Shown here piece after piece: positions 35,625 to 44,729 of a DNA stretch of 64,000 nucleotides. This DNA is from Variovorax sp. RA8 (GTDB lineage: Bacteria; Pseudomonadota; Gammaproteobacteria; Burkholderiales; Burkholderiaceae_C). The notes beneath the pieces are model-generated. The model had not been told where the DNA came from, did not search any database, and saw nothing but the letters and a program-made list of their open reading frames with translations. The stretch spans positions 4,216,001-4,280,000 of the forward strand of contig NZ_LR594662.1 of assembly GCF_901827175.1 (NCBI RefSeq), read 5' to 3'. Both the position numbers and the translations under genes were made by a program. Numbering within the stretch: the first letter of the stretch is position 1; each line of letters starts with the position of its first letter.

Positions 35625-36301
35625 TGCGGCAGTCTTTCGGGAACGATGCAGGAGAGCATCAGCTCGTGAAGTTGGCGGGCCTGGCGCGGCTCCAATTGCG
35701 GCAGCGCAAGGGAAGAGACGCGCCGCGGCAGCTTGTGCTGCAGGCGGCGCAGCACCGCCTCGCCCTCGGGCGCGAAAGCGCCCAGCAGCAGGCGGTGGCC
35801 ACGTTCCAGCACGATGCGACCGGCGGCGATGGGGCGCTGCTCCAGCGCTGAATGGTTCATGCGCAGCTCGCTGAGCCGAGGCACGCGGTCGAGCACGAAG
35901 TCAACCGCGTCGGCATCCAGGCGGCAGGCTTGGCGGCGCAGTTGCCGGCCCGCACCGGCGCGCAGGCGGAACAGCGGCAGGTGGGCGCAGAAGCCGAGGT
36001 AGGCGGCGAGCCGGCGCAGCGCGCGCGCATCGAGCAGCGCCAGGCGCTTGAGGCGCGAATCGAAGTTGTAGTCCGCCGAGGGCGGCGGCGCCTGGTCGCG
36101 CCGCAGCAAATCGGCCAGCACCGCGCGGCCGCCCTCCCCCAGCCGCGCCGGCACGCGGTGCTGCGCCGGCCAGTGGGCCGGCAGCCAGCTGGGATGCAGG
36201 TCGTGCTCGGGATGCAGGTTGAAGCGCATCACCAGACGCACCAGGTCCATCGGGCCGGGGGCGGCCTGGGGCGGGCTGGGTGCGGTGGCGGACATGTGCA
36301 T
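35606..36301 (-). CDS. sctK: Type III secretion sorting-platform protein SctK (YscK/BscK-like)
   Basis: 231 residues lying between sctJ and sctL, the position of sctK in Ysc- and Bsc-type clusters. The family is poorly conserved. Visible features are an [11 protein letters not shown] segment near the N-terminus and a hydrophobic, Leu/Arg-rich core (about 90-215). It probably links the SctQ pods to the basal body. Either of two nearby ATGs (36301, 36295) could be used. The call rests partly on gene order. Confidence 0.8.
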   Translation of the reverse strand: MHMSATAPSPPQAAPGPMDLVRLVMRFNLHPEHDLHPSWLPAHWPAQHRVPARLGEGGRAVLADLLRRDQAPPPSADYNFDSRLKRLALLDARALRRLAAYLGFCAHLPLFRLRAGAGRQLRRQACRLDADAVDFVLDRVPRLSELRMNHSALEQRPIAAGRIVLERGHRLLLGAFAPEGEAVLRRLQHKLPRRVSSLALPQLEPRQARQLHELMLSCIVPERLPQWDWLF

Positions 36302-36313
36302 GCGACGGCCCCC

Positions 36314-37108
36314 TCAGCGCCTGAAGACCTGGCTGCGCGACCAGCTGCGCCAATCCAGACCTTGGCGGCGCAGAAGGCCGGGAAGCACCACGAGGCACAC
36401 GGCCGCCGCGAACAGCAGGCCCAGCAGCAGCATCGCCGTCTGCGTGGAGAACAGGCCGAGCACCTGCGGCTGCGCAGCGGCGTTGGTCGCCGGCGTCGCC
36501 GCGGACCGGCGCGCCTCGAAGAGCGAGAGCGAGACCTGGTCGTGCGTCAGCCCTTCGATGCTGTGCGCCACCATGTCCTTCACCGCCGGCGCGAGCAGGC
36601 GCAGGTCCACATCGGGCCGGTGCTTGATGAAGACCGCGGCCGACGAGGGCCGGATCTTCTCGGACAACGGATCGTTGGCCGGGATGACCACGTGCACGCG
36701 CGCCGCCACCACGCCATCGACATTGCGCAGGGTCTGCGACAGCTCCTGCGAGACGGCGTAGATGTAGCGCATGCGCTCCTCGGAGGGCGTAGACACCAGG
36801 CCCTGCTTCTGGAACACCTCGCCCATGGTGGTGTAGCGCTCGGCCGGCAGGCCCTGCGTGCGCAGCACGTCGAGCGCCTGGCCCAGGCGACTTTGCTCGA
36901 CTTCGACCTGCCAGCTCGTGCCTTCGAGCTTGCTCTTGGCGGCGTCGATGCCCTCGCCCGACAGGGCGGCCACGATCTCGTTGGCCTCCTGCTCGTTGAG
37001 GTTGGAGTACAGCGGGACCTTGCAGCCGGCGAGCGCCAAGAGCAGCAGCAAGGCGGCCAGCCAGCGGATGCGGGCGATGAAGGCGACGGGGTTCACCGGC
37101 CGCCTCAT
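36314..37108 (-). CDS. sctJ: Type III secretion inner-ring lipoprotein SctJ
   Basis: 264 residues of the YscJ/FliF family. A signal sequence ends in the lipobox LAGC, giving acylated Cys29, followed by the characteristic KVPLYSNLNEQEANEIVAAL. The ring-building domains include YTTMGEVFQKQGLVSTPSEE and RVHVVIPANDPLS. A C-terminal membrane helix (about 225-247) anchors it. It forms the inner membrane ring with SctD. It overlaps sctI by 4 bp. Confidence 0.96.
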   Translation of the reverse strand: MRRPVNPVAFIARIRWLAALLLLLALAGCKVPLYSNLNEQEANEIVAALSGEGIDAAKSKLEGTSWQVEVEQSRLGQALDVLRTQGLPAERYTTMGEVFQKQGLVSTPSEERMRYIYAVSQELSQTLRNVDGVVAARVHVVIPANDPLSEKIRPSSAAVFIKHRPDVDLRLLAPAVKDMVAHSIEGLTHDQVSLSLFEARRSAATPATNAAAQPQVLGLFSTQTAMLLLGLLFAAAVCLVVLPGLLRRQGLDWRSWSRSQVFRR

Positions 37109-37530
37109 TGCTGGTTCTTCAGCAGCGTGCCGAACAGGCTGGTCGCGGCGCTGGCCAGCCCGGTGGAGATGTGCATCTTGGCGAACATCATGTGTGCCTC
37201 CATCGCGTGGTCGGTCATCACGAACATGGTCTTGATCGGGTCCGACAGGTCGATGGACTCGAGCATGCTGTGGCGCATCTCCTCGTAGGAGCGCACATTG
37301 CCCGAGAACTGCGCGGCCAGCGACCTGGCTGCATCGCCGATGGCGCTGGGCCCGGACAGGGCCGGCGGCGGGGCCTGCACGCCCTGCATCATGTTGGCGA
37401 ACATGCGGGTGTCGCCCGGATCGAAGCGGGAGCCGCTCGTGTTCTGTTGCTGTTGCTGCTGCGCCGCGCCGGGCCCGGCGACTTCGGGCGGCGGCGCGCT
37501 CGCGGCGGCCGACGCGATGGGATCGGTCAT
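37105..37530 (-). CDS. sctI: Type III secretion inner-rod protein SctI
   Basis: 141 residues with a variable N-terminus containing a six-Gln run encoded by CAG codons, then a helical C-terminal half. That half includes NVRSYEEMRHSMLESIDLSD and ends SLFGTLLKNQQ, as in YscI/PrgJ-type rod proteins. A strong AGGAG precedes the ATG. It connects the export gate to the needle. It lies between the needle candidate and sctJ, as expected. Confidence 0.88.
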   Translation of the reverse strand: MTDPIASAAASAPPPEVAGPGAAQQQQQQNTSGSRFDPGDTRMFANMMQGVQAPPPALSGPSAIGDAARSLAAQFSGNVRSYEEMRHSMLESIDLSDPIKTMFVMTDHAMEAHMMFAKMHISTGLASAATSLFGTLLKNQQ

Positions 37531-37597
37531 GGTTCAGCTCCTGGTGAAAAGGGAAATGCCTGCACGAGGCCTTGCGGCCTCGTGCAGGTCCGGACCA

Positions 37598-37804
37598 TCA
37601 GGACGACTTCGCCGACTGGCGGATGTCGTTGCCGGTGGACTTGGCCACTTCGCCGCCGGCGGCGCTGGCACCGTTCACCGTGTGGGCGGTGGAGGCCGCA
37701 CCCTGGATGCTGGTCGATGCCGCCATGCTGGCGGACATGAGGCGCGCGTTGTCGGCCGCGGCCTGGTTCATTTGCTGGATCGAGTTGTCGACAGAGCCTG
37801 CCAT
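37598..37804 (-). CDS. Small protein at the needle-gene position, candidate SctF
   Basis: 68 residues from the ATG at 37804, which has a strong AGGAG upstream. The product is Ala/Ser-rich and hydrophilic, without Cys or Trp (MAGSVDNSIQQMNQAAADNA at the start, ending IRQSAKSS). It sits between sctD and sctI, the slot of the needle subunit. It is slightly shorter than usual YscF/PrgI needles (about 80) and I do not see the typical W or P-x-x-P turn, so it may instead be a pilus-like subunit of the Hrp type or a small chaperone. Confidence 0.6.
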   Translation of the reverse strand: MAGSVDNSIQQMNQAAADNARLMSASMAASTSIQGAASTAHTVNGASAAGGEVAKSTGNDIRQSAKSS

Positions 37805-37948
37805 TTCATTTCTCCTGGTTGATGGGGAATCACTGGGGTATGAAAGCCCCGTCCGGGTAGGACGAAGCCATTCCACGCGGCGCGCAGGGTCGCTGTCGCC
37901 GCATGAAATCGGGGCGCGGGTACCGGGTGCGTGGGTGGGCGCATCTCG

Positions 37949-39097
37949 TCACCTCGCAGGTTTTCCGTTGTTGGGCACGCCGCCGCTCAGGACCAGCCCG
38001 TCGGCGTCGATGCGCTTGAGCTCGGCGCCGGAGCGCAGCACGGAGCCCTCGTAGTAGCGGTTGCCGTTGGACAGCTGGATGTGGCGCAGGCCATTGCCGT
38101 CCTCGGTGATGCTCACCATGCGCGCGGGGAGCACGCTCTGCCAGCCTTGCCACTGCGCGCGCAGGTCGGCGTCCTTGTTGTCGGGCTGCGGCTTCTCGCG
38201 GTATTGCACCTTGTCGGAGACCAGCACGGCGGGATGCAGGTCCTCGCTCAGGCGCCGGATCTTCTGGCGCACCGCGGCATCCTCCACGGTGCCGCTCAGC
38301 ACCAGCCGGCCCTGGCCCGTGTAGGTGACCGCCACCCCGGGGTCGCCCACGTAGCGCCGCGCCTGCTCGACCATGTCCTCGGCCGAATGCACGTTGACGG
38401 CGACCTTGCCGCCGAAAGGCGCCACCGCGCGCTGCAGCGTCTCGCGGCGCTGCTTCGATTCGACGTAGCCCTTGACGTTGAACTGCCCGCCCGGCGCGGC
38501 GACGACCTCGACCTCCGGGAAGGGCACGAGCGCCTTCTCCACTTCCGCCAGGTTCACGCGGCCTACCCCGTCCGCGGACGCGCCGCGCTCGTTGTCCACC
38601 CACAGGGCCGCGAGGCCGAGCACGGCCAGGAGCGCCACGACGCCGCCGGCCCAGTCGCCCACGCGCGGCCCGCGGCGCTGCGGCGCCAGCGCGGCCGCCT
38701 GCGCTGCGGCCGCGGCATCGGGCGCGGCGGCGAACATGCGGTCTTCCTGCACGGCGGCCGGGTAGCTGCGGTCGAGCTGGAAGTCGATCTGGCCCACGCT
38801 CACGATGTCGCCGGCCACCACGCTGCGGCGCGGCTGCTGCATCTCCTCGCCGTTGAGCCTGGCCGAGGCGGTGCCCAGGCGCTGCATCGACACCACCAGC
38901 TCGCCGACGGTGAAGACGAGGTGGCGCGGCAGCACGTCGCCGCCGGGCAGCATCACCTCGCACTCGCCGCCCGAGCCCAGCACGTTGATGCCGGGCTTCA
39001 GCGCAATGGTGCGGCCCTTGACCGCGCCGCTCAGGAAGCGCAGGCACCAGCCGGCATTGGGGGCCGGCGCGGGGTCGAAGGCGGGGTCTTCGCGCAT
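37949..39097 (-). CDS. sctD: Type III secretion inner-membrane ring protein SctD
   Basis: 382 residues. A cytoplasmic FHA-like domain (about 15-110, GINVLGSGGECEVMLPGGD), one transmembrane helix (about 149-167) and a periplasmic region with repeated BON-like ring domains (FNVKGYVESKQRRETLQRAV and LVLSGTVEDAAVRQKIRRL). It forms the outer of the two inner-membrane rings and connects to the secretin. The ATG lies 5 bp after the sctC stop, and a GTG nine bases upstream is an alternative start. Confidence 0.93.
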   Translation of the reverse strand: MREDPAFDPAPAPNAGWCLRFLSGAVKGRTIALKPGINVLGSGGECEVMLPGGDVLPRHLVFTVGELVVSMQRLGTASARLNGEEMQQPRRSVVAGDIVSVGQIDFQLDRSYPAAVQEDRMFAAAPDAAAAAQAAALAPQRRGPRVGDWAGGVVALLAVLGLAALWVDNERGASADGVGRVNLAEVEKALVPFPEVEVVAAPGGQFNVKGYVESKQRRETLQRAVAPFGGKVAVNVHSAEDMVEQARRYVGDPGVAVTYTGQGRLVLSGTVEDAAVRQKIRRLSEDLHPAVLVSDKVQYREKPQPDNKDADLRAQWQGWQSVLPARMVSITEDGNGLRHIQLSNGNRYYEGSVLRSGAELKRIDADGLVLSGGVPNNGKPAR

Positions 39098-39102
39098 CGC
39101 CT

Positions 39103-40956
39103 TCACGCTCCGGGCGCTGCCGTCGTCGGCGTCGGCATTGGCGTCGCCATCGACACGGGCGTGGCCTTTGGCGCCGGCATGGGCGCGGGCGTGGAGATGG
39201 GCCCCAGCGGCAGCACCGGCGCCGACGCCGCGGAGCCCGGCACCACCAGGCGCGGGGTCAGCAGGTAGAAGCGCTCCATGTTGACCTGCTTCTTGTCGCT
39301 GTACTTGAAGAGGTTCCCGACGCCCGGAATGTCCTTGAGCACCGGCACGCCGGTGGTCGCGTTGGTGCGCTCCTCCGACGAATAGCCGGCGATCAGCAGG
39401 CTCGCGCCCTCGTCCACCAGCGCCTGGGTGTTGACGGTGCGGCGCCGCACGATCGGGATCCGGTCCACGGCCTGGCTGCTGAGGTCGCCGTCCACGATGT
39501 CGATGGACATCATCACGCCGCGGCTGCTCTTCTCCTCGATGATCAGCGGCGTCACGCGCACCGCGGTCCCCGCGGTAATGCTGAAGAGCCCCGCGTCCTG
39601 GAAGCCGTCGACGCGCACGTAGAACTCGCTCAGGTTCTCGAGCACGGCCTCGGTGTTGTCCAGCGTCATCACCTTGGGCCGTGCGACGAAGTTGGCGTCG
39701 CCGTTGCTGGCCAGCGCCGTGACGCGGGCCAGCAGGTAGTTGCGCGCGCTGTTGCCGATGGCGGCAGTCAGCATGCCGCCCAGCGGCGTCACCGGCTGGC
39801 CGCTGGCATTGAAGCCGCCGACCTGGCCGGCTTCGGAGGTCGCGCTGTCCCAGGTCAACGGGCCGCGGTCGCCGCGCCCGGTCTGGAAGTCGCCATGGCG
39901 GCCGTGCAGGCGCCAGTCGATGCCCAGGCTGCTCAGGGTGTCGGAGCTGATGTCCATGATCGTCACTTCGATCTCGATCAGCCGCGGGCGCACGTCCATC
40001 GATTCGATGAGGCGCTGGTACTGGCCCATGCGCTCGGGCGTGTCGCGCACCAGCACCGCGTTCATGCGGGTGTCGGCCTGGAACTGGGGCAGTTCGTTGC
40101 CGAAGGCGGCCGGCATGCCCGCGCCGCCTGCGTCCGCGCTTACCGGCCCCACGCCCGGCATCTCGATCTTGGGCGCGTTGATCGACTCGCCGCTGCGCAG
40201 CTTGATCTGCCGATTGGGCCCCACCGAGAAAGGCGCGCTGGGCCCGCGGCCGGCGCTGCTGCCGGGCGCGTTGCCGTTGCGGCCGTACAGGCTGCGCAGC
40301 ACGTTGGCCACGCCCGGGATGACGGTCTCCTTGCCCGAGCGGTTGATCCTGAAGTCGGCGGCCCAGGCGTACTTCAGCGGGAACAGCCGGATCTCGGCGC
40401 CGTCGGCCAGCGCGCTGCGCTGGTCGGCGAGCTTGACCGCCTGGCGCACCATCTCGACGTAGCGCTTGGGCCCCGTCACATGCACGCTGGCATCGCTCTC
40501 GCTGATCGACAGCGGATAGCGCTCGTCGGAGATGCGCAGGCGCACCAGGGTCTCGGCAATGCGGCTGGCGTTTTCGGGCGCAATCGGCAGCACGTCGCTG
40601 CGCGAGTCGGCCGCCAGGTCGATGTAGAGGAAGGCCCCGTCGTAGTACCAGGTCAGCCCGTTGACCGCACACACGCTGTTGAGGATGTGCTGCGCCGGCC
40701 CCGAGAACTTGCCGCTGATCACGCCGCTTACCTTCTGATCGATCACCGCCGTGATGTTCTGCGAGGAGGCGAGCTCGCGCAGGAAGTCCGCCATCGGCTT
40801 CTCGTTGGCGACGATCTGGAAGGGCCGGTTGTTGTTCCAGCGCAGTTCGGCCGCCGAAACGGGTTGTGCGGCAGCGAGCAGCAGCGTGGCCAGGCCCAGC
40901 AGCAGCCAGGCCTGTTGCCCGGCTTTGCGGGCCTTGTGTAGGGGCATGACGACCAT
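39103..40956 (-). CDS. sctC: Type III secretion outer-membrane secretin SctC
   Basis: 617 residues. A signal peptide (AWLLLGLATLLLAAAQPVSA) leads into N0/N1 ring domains (LRWNNNRPFQIVANEKPMAD) and the secretin core. The core includes RLIEIEVTIMDISSDTLSSL, VARPKVMTLDNTEAVLENL and the terminal VPVLKDIPGVGNLFKYSDKK. It forms the outer-membrane channel. The C-terminal tail after about residue 590 is unusually rich in Pro, Thr and Met (PAPMPAPKATP). It starts 8 bp after the sctS stop. No pilotin gene is recognised in the window. Confidence 0.96.
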   Translation of the reverse strand: MVVMPLHKARKAGQQAWLLLGLATLLLAAAQPVSAAELRWNNNRPFQIVANEKPMADFLRELASSQNITAVIDQKVSGVISGKFSGPAQHILNSVCAVNGLTWYYDGAFLYIDLAADSRSDVLPIAPENASRIAETLVRLRISDERYPLSISESDASVHVTGPKRYVEMVRQAVKLADQRSALADGAEIRLFPLKYAWAADFRINRSGKETVIPGVANVLRSLYGRNGNAPGSSAGRGPSAPFSVGPNRQIKLRSGESINAPKIEMPGVGPVSADAGGAGMPAAFGNELPQFQADTRMNAVLVRDTPERMGQYQRLIESMDVRPRLIEIEVTIMDISSDTLSSLGIDWRLHGRHGDFQTGRGDRGPLTWDSATSEAGQVGGFNASGQPVTPLGGMLTAAIGNSARNYLLARVTALASNGDANFVARPKVMTLDNTEAVLENLSEFYVRVDGFQDAGLFSITAGTAVRVTPLIIEEKSSRGVMMSIDIVDGDLSSQAVDRIPIVRRRTVNTQALVDEGASLLIAGYSSEERTNATTGVPVLKDIPGVGNLFKYSDKKQVNMERFYLLTPRLVVPGSAASAPVLPLGPISTPAPMPAPKATPVSMATPMPTPTTAAPGA

Positions 40957-40964
40957 GGCCCAGC

Positions 40965-41231
40965 TCACGGCAATGAAGTGAGCGTGTGGAAGGCACGCTC
41001 GGCGAAGCGCATCACGTCGCGGCCCAGCCAGCCGGCCGTGGCGATGATGGCGACCATCACCGCGATCATCCGGATCGACTGGCCGATGCTCTGGTCCTGC
41101 ACCTGCGTCACCGCCTGCAGCACCGCCACGACCAGCGCGGTGACGGTGGCCACCACCACCACCGGCAGCGAGATCCAGAGCACGAGCAGCAGGCCCTCGC
41201 GGGTGATGTCCAGGATGTTCTGCGGTGTCAT
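40965..41231 (-). CDS. sctS: Type III secretion export-gate protein SctS
   Basis: 88 residues with two membrane helices. The family hallmarks LLLVLWISLPVVVVATVTAL and QAVTQVQDQSIGQSIRMIAV are clear. It completes the SctRST gate. It lies between sctV and sctC on the minus strand, whereas sctR is on the opposite strand; in most systems R, S and T are adjacent. Confidence 0.96.
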   Translation of the reverse strand: MTPQNILDITREGLLLVLWISLPVVVVATVTALVVAVLQAVTQVQDQSIGQSIRMIAVMVAIIATAGWLGRDVMRFAERAFHTLTSLP

Positions 41232-41265
41232 GGGTTCGCTCGGTGCGCAGGAGGCGGTTCATCGA

Positions 41266-43338
41266 TCAATGGGCTTGCGGATTGGTGACCCAGCCCACCG
41301 GCTGCAGGGCCACGTCTTCGTCGACTTCCTGGTAGGACAGCACCGGAAGCGTCGGCGCCACCGGCTCGATCAGGGTCTTGACGTAGCGGCGCACGTCGGA
41401 CGACGCGATGGCCACCACGCGGTTGGCAGTCGAGCCGAGGATGCGGCGCACCTGCTCGCGGATGTCCTGCGTCACGGCCGGGCTCAGCAGCAGCAGGTTG
41501 CCGCGCGGCGAGCGCTCGACCGCGTTCTGCACGCGCTCGAGCAGGCTGGACTCGAAGAGGATCGCCTCGAGCTGGCGGCTCGATCCCACGTAGCGGCTGG
41601 TGATGTAGCGGCCGAGGTGGATGCGCACCAGCTCGGTCAGAGCGATCGAGTCCTGCTCCTTGGGCGCCCAGATTGCGAGGCATTCGAAGATGGCGTGCAG
41701 GTTGCGGATCGGGATGCCCTCCTGCAGCAGCCGGCGCAGCACCTCGGCGATGCGCTGCGGCGAGGCCACGCGCGCCACCTCGGCCGCAAGCTCGGGCGCA
41801 TCGCGCTGCACCGAATGCAGCAGGCGTTGCACTTCCTGCAGGCCGATCAGCTCGCGCACGTTGCGGCGCACGGCGTGGTCGACGTGCAGGGCCACCACCT
41901 CCTGCGCCTCCCAGGTCCGGAGGCCGGGCTGCGCGCCTTGCACCCACACCACGCGCGCGAAGGGGCCGAAGGGTTCGGCCACCTGCGCGCCTGCGGGCGG
42001 CGTGGTGGCCTCGGCCGGATCGAGCAACTGCCAGCCCGGCTGCAGCAAACCTTCGGACACCACCACGTCATGCACCAGCACCTGGTAGCCGTGCTCGGGC
42101 AGGCCGGCCGCATAAGCCAGCTGCAGGCGCGGGAACACCGGGCCCAGGTCGGACTCGACGGCGGTCTTGACGCCGGCGAGCTCCTGGTCGAGCGCATGGC
42201 GGTCGACCGCGCCGCGCAGCGTGTCGGACAGCCGCACCGCCAGCGGCGAGGCGATCGCATGGCCGCTCTCGCCCTCTTCCTCGTCGATGGCTTCGCGGTG
42301 CGAGATCCAGCCCGGCGTGCGCCGCCGTGCGCGCACGCTGCGCATCGCGAAGCCCAGGCCGATGATCAGGGCCGCCAGCAGGCCAAACACCCACTTGGGG
42401 AACCCAGGCACCACCAGGAAGCTGGCGACCGCGATGCCCGCGATGACGAGGGCGCGCGGATGTGCCATCAGCTGCTCGCCGATCTGGCTGGCGAGCTGCG
42501 CGTCGCGGCGCTCGCCGCTGCCCACGCGGGTGATCACGATGCCGGCGGCGATCGAGACCAGCAGCGACGGGATCTGCGAGACCATGCCGTCGCCCACCGT
42601 GAGAATGGCGTAGCGCTGCAGCGCGCCGGAAAGCGTCATCTCGTGCATCAGCGTGCCGATGGCGATGCCCGCGAGGATGTTGACCAGCGCGATGACGATG
42701 CTCGCGATGGCGTCGCCCTTGACGAACTTCATCGCGCCATCCATCGCGCCGTGCAGCTGGCATTCCTGCTCCAGCACCTGGCGCCGCTTCTGCGCCTGCG
42801 CCGAGGAGAGCACGCCGGCGCGCACGTCGGCGTCGATGCTCATCTGCTTGCCCGGCATCGCGTCCAGCGCGAAGCGCGCCGCCACCTCGGCCACCCGCTC
42901 CGAGCCCTTGGCGATCACGATGAACTGGACGATGGCGATGATGAGGAAGACCACGCCGCCGACCACCACGTTGTTGCCGACGATCAGCTTGCCGAAGGTG
43001 TCGATGATGTGGCCGGCATTGGCCTGCAGCAGGATCAGCTTGGTGGAGGCGATGTTGAGCGCCAGCCGGAACAGCGTGGTGAAGAGCAGCAGCGAGGGAA
43101 AGGTGGAGAGCGACAGCGCCGAGGGCACGTACATCGCCACGATCAGCAGCACCAGGCTGATCGCCAGGTTGCTCGCGATCAGCAGGTCCAGGAGCGGCGT
43201 CGGCAGCGGCAGCACGAAGAGCGCCACCACCACCACCAGCAGGCCCGCGAGCAGCAGATCGTTGTAGCGGCCTGCGTTCGCGAACAGGTCGCGCAGGCTG
43301 CCGCGGTACGGCTGCAAGGATCGGGCGGGGCTCGCCAT
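41266..43338 (-). CDS. sctV: Type III secretion export-gate protein SctV (FHIPEP family)
   Basis: 690 residues. The membrane half (about 25-320) contains eight or so helices and the FHIPEP signature ALDAMPGKQMSIDADVRAG. The cytoplasmic half (about 345-690) forms the nonameric ring and includes GIPIRNLHAIFECLAIWAP and ARPPLRS-like late segments in diverged form. It receives substrates from the ATPase and uses proton flow. It is the first gene of the long minus-strand operon and divergent from sctQ. A GTGA-N6-TCAC dyad lies 59 bp upstream. Confidence 0.97.
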   Translation of the reverse strand: MASPARSLQPYRGSLRDLFANAGRYNDLLLAGLLVVVVALFVLPLPTPLLDLLIASNLAISLVLLIVAMYVPSALSLSTFPSLLLFTTLFRLALNIASTKLILLQANAGHIIDTFGKLIVGNNVVVGGVVFLIIAIVQFIVIAKGSERVAEVAARFALDAMPGKQMSIDADVRAGVLSSAQAQKRRQVLEQECQLHGAMDGAMKFVKGDAIASIVIALVNILAGIAIGTLMHEMTLSGALQRYAILTVGDGMVSQIPSLLVSIAAGIVITRVGSGERRDAQLASQIGEQLMAHPRALVIAGIAVASFLVVPGFPKWVFGLLAALIIGLGFAMRSVRARRRTPGWISHREAIDEEEGESGHAIASPLAVRLSDTLRGAVDRHALDQELAGVKTAVESDLGPVFPRLQLAYAAGLPEHGYQVLVHDVVVSEGLLQPGWQLLDPAEATTPPAGAQVAEPFGPFARVVWVQGAQPGLRTWEAQEVVALHVDHAVRRNVRELIGLQEVQRLLHSVQRDAPELAAEVARVASPQRIAEVLRRLLQEGIPIRNLHAIFECLAIWAPKEQDSIALTELVRIHLGRYITSRYVGSSRQLEAILFESSLLERVQNAVERSPRGNLLLLSPAVTQDIREQVRRILGSTANRVVAIASSDVRRYVKTLIEPVAPTLPVLSYQEVDEDVALQPVGWVTNPQAH

Positions 43339-43396
43339 GGTTGTTGCTGTTTGGTTTTGCTGGCCTTGCGATCCGGCGCAAACGCGCCGGCCTCGA

Positions 43397-43414
43397 ACGT
43401 GAAAAAGATCACGT
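43397..43414. promoter_or_regulatory. CRP-like dyad in the sctV/sctQ divergent promoter
   Basis: ACGTGA-AAAAGA-TCACGT is a perfect inverted repeat containing GTGA-N6-TCAC, the core of CRP/Vfr-type operators. It lies 59 bp from the sctV start and about 222 bp from the sctQ start. Position and symmetry make it the best candidate control site for the secretion locus; which regulator binds it cannot be told. Confidence 0.55.
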
Positions 43415-43635
43415 CGCGGCGGACTCTAAGTGGCACCCTCTGTTTACGGCAACCACGAGTTCTCGTAGGAACCCGCACCCGTGTCGCATCCGCAGCACTA
43501 CGGATTTGCGTACTACCTGCCCCGGGTTGCTTTCGCTAAGCTGCGCCGCGATGCGACAGCGGCCCCGCTGCCCGCGCGGAATGTGGACAGTGACAGGACC
43601 CAGCGATTTGCAGCGACTCTTCAACGAAAGCACGC

Positions 43636-44712
43636 ATGCCCGCGCAGGCCGCTGAGCCGGTGACCGAGCTCGGCGAGGCGCGCGCGCTGCCACGGGCCGA
43701 GCCCGCGAACGTGCGTGCGCTCAACCGCCTGTACGGCGCGGCGCCGCCGCGCGAGCTGGTGGCGCGCGATGTGCGCTATCGCCTCTCGTGGCGGCACGAC
43801 ACGGGGGCGGTGCCCATGGTGCGCGAATGCTTTCGGTTCAGGCTCGGAGCGCATGTGGGCCACCTGGGCCTGGATGCGCCGAGCCTGCAGTGCCTGCTGG
43901 GTGAACGCCGCCTGGAGCTGCTGCCGCGCGAGCTGCGCTACATCCTGCTGGCCGAGGCGTTGCATCCGGTGGCCGACGCGCTGGAGAAGGCGCTGCGCCT
44001 GCACTTCGAATGGCAGCCGCCGGAGGGGCCCGACGCCGTTGCGCCGCCCTGCGATGCGGAACGCGCGGCCTTCTTCGTGGCCACGGCGGTCGAGGGCGGC
44101 GCAGCCTTGCGCGGCTTCATCCAGTTCGACGACGGCGCGACGCTCGATGCCTTGGTGCCGACCGATGCCAAGCGCCACGCGGTACGTGCAAGCATCGTCT
44201 TCGATGCGCTGCGGCTGCCCGTTCATTTCGCGATCGGCAGCACGCCGATCCAGTTGCGCGAGATCAACAGCATCCGCGCCGGCGACATCGTCGGCATCGA
44301 GCAATGGAGCTCCTCGGGCGGCGCGATCGTGGTCACGGCCGCGCTCGGCGGGCCCGGGGGCCGGCAGCTCACGGCCTTTGCCGAGGGCGCGCGCATCACC
44401 GTTCAGCAAACCAGAGACAGCGCCATGAAGACAGACACCCCCGCCCCCACCGCCGACGCCAGCGTCAACCTGCCGATCGATCGGCTCGATGCGCTGGAGG
44501 TCACGCTGCGCTTCGAAGTCGGCGAGCTGTCGTTGTCGCTCGGCGAGTTGAAGAGCATCCGCGCCGGCCACGTGTTCGAGCTCGGCCAACCGCTCAATCG
44601 CAGTCCGGTGCGCATCCTGGCGCACGGCAACGTGCTGGGCAAGGGCTACCTGGTTGCGGTGGGCGACCGGCTGGGGGTGCGCGTGTCGGAGTTCGCGCCC
44701 GGCGAAGTCTGA
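43636..44712 (+). CDS. sctQ: Type III secretion sorting-platform (C-ring) protein SctQ
   Basis: 358 residues of the YscQ/SpaO/FliM-N family. Two SpoA (surface presentation) domains are visible: one around 195-260 (FAIGSTPIQLREINSIRAGD) and one at the C-terminus (VTLRFEVGELSLSLGELKSI). It forms the cytoplasmic pods that load substrates. An in-frame ATG at 44425, preceded by AGAGA, would give a 95-residue SctQ-C containing only the second SpoA domain, as known for YscQ and SpaO. It is divergent from the main operon and followed by sctR. Confidence 0.93.
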   Translation: MPAQAAEPVTELGEARALPRAEPANVRALNRLYGAAPPRELVARDVRYRLSWRHDTGAVPMVRECFRFRLGAHVGHLGLDAPSLQCLLGERRLELLPRELRYILLAEALHPVADALEKALRLHFEWQPPEGPDAVAPPCDAERAAFFVATAVEGGAALRGFIQFDDGATLDALVPTDAKRHAVRASIVFDALRLPVHFAIGSTPIQLREINSIRAGDIVGIEQWSSSGGAIVVTAALGGPGGRQLTAFAEGARITVQQTRDSAMKTDTPAPTADASVNLPIDRLDALEVTLRFEVGELSLSLGELKSIRAGHVFELGQPLNRSPVRILAHGNVLGKGYLVAVGDRLGVRVSEFAPGEV

Positions 44713-44729
44713 GCGGGCCGGCGGCGAAG

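Noticed and set aside
43468..43490. GGAACC in the sctV/sctQ region as a Hrp box
   Set aside because: The required CCAC-N2-A half is not found at a spacing of 15 to 16 bases, and no hrpL-type gene is seen.
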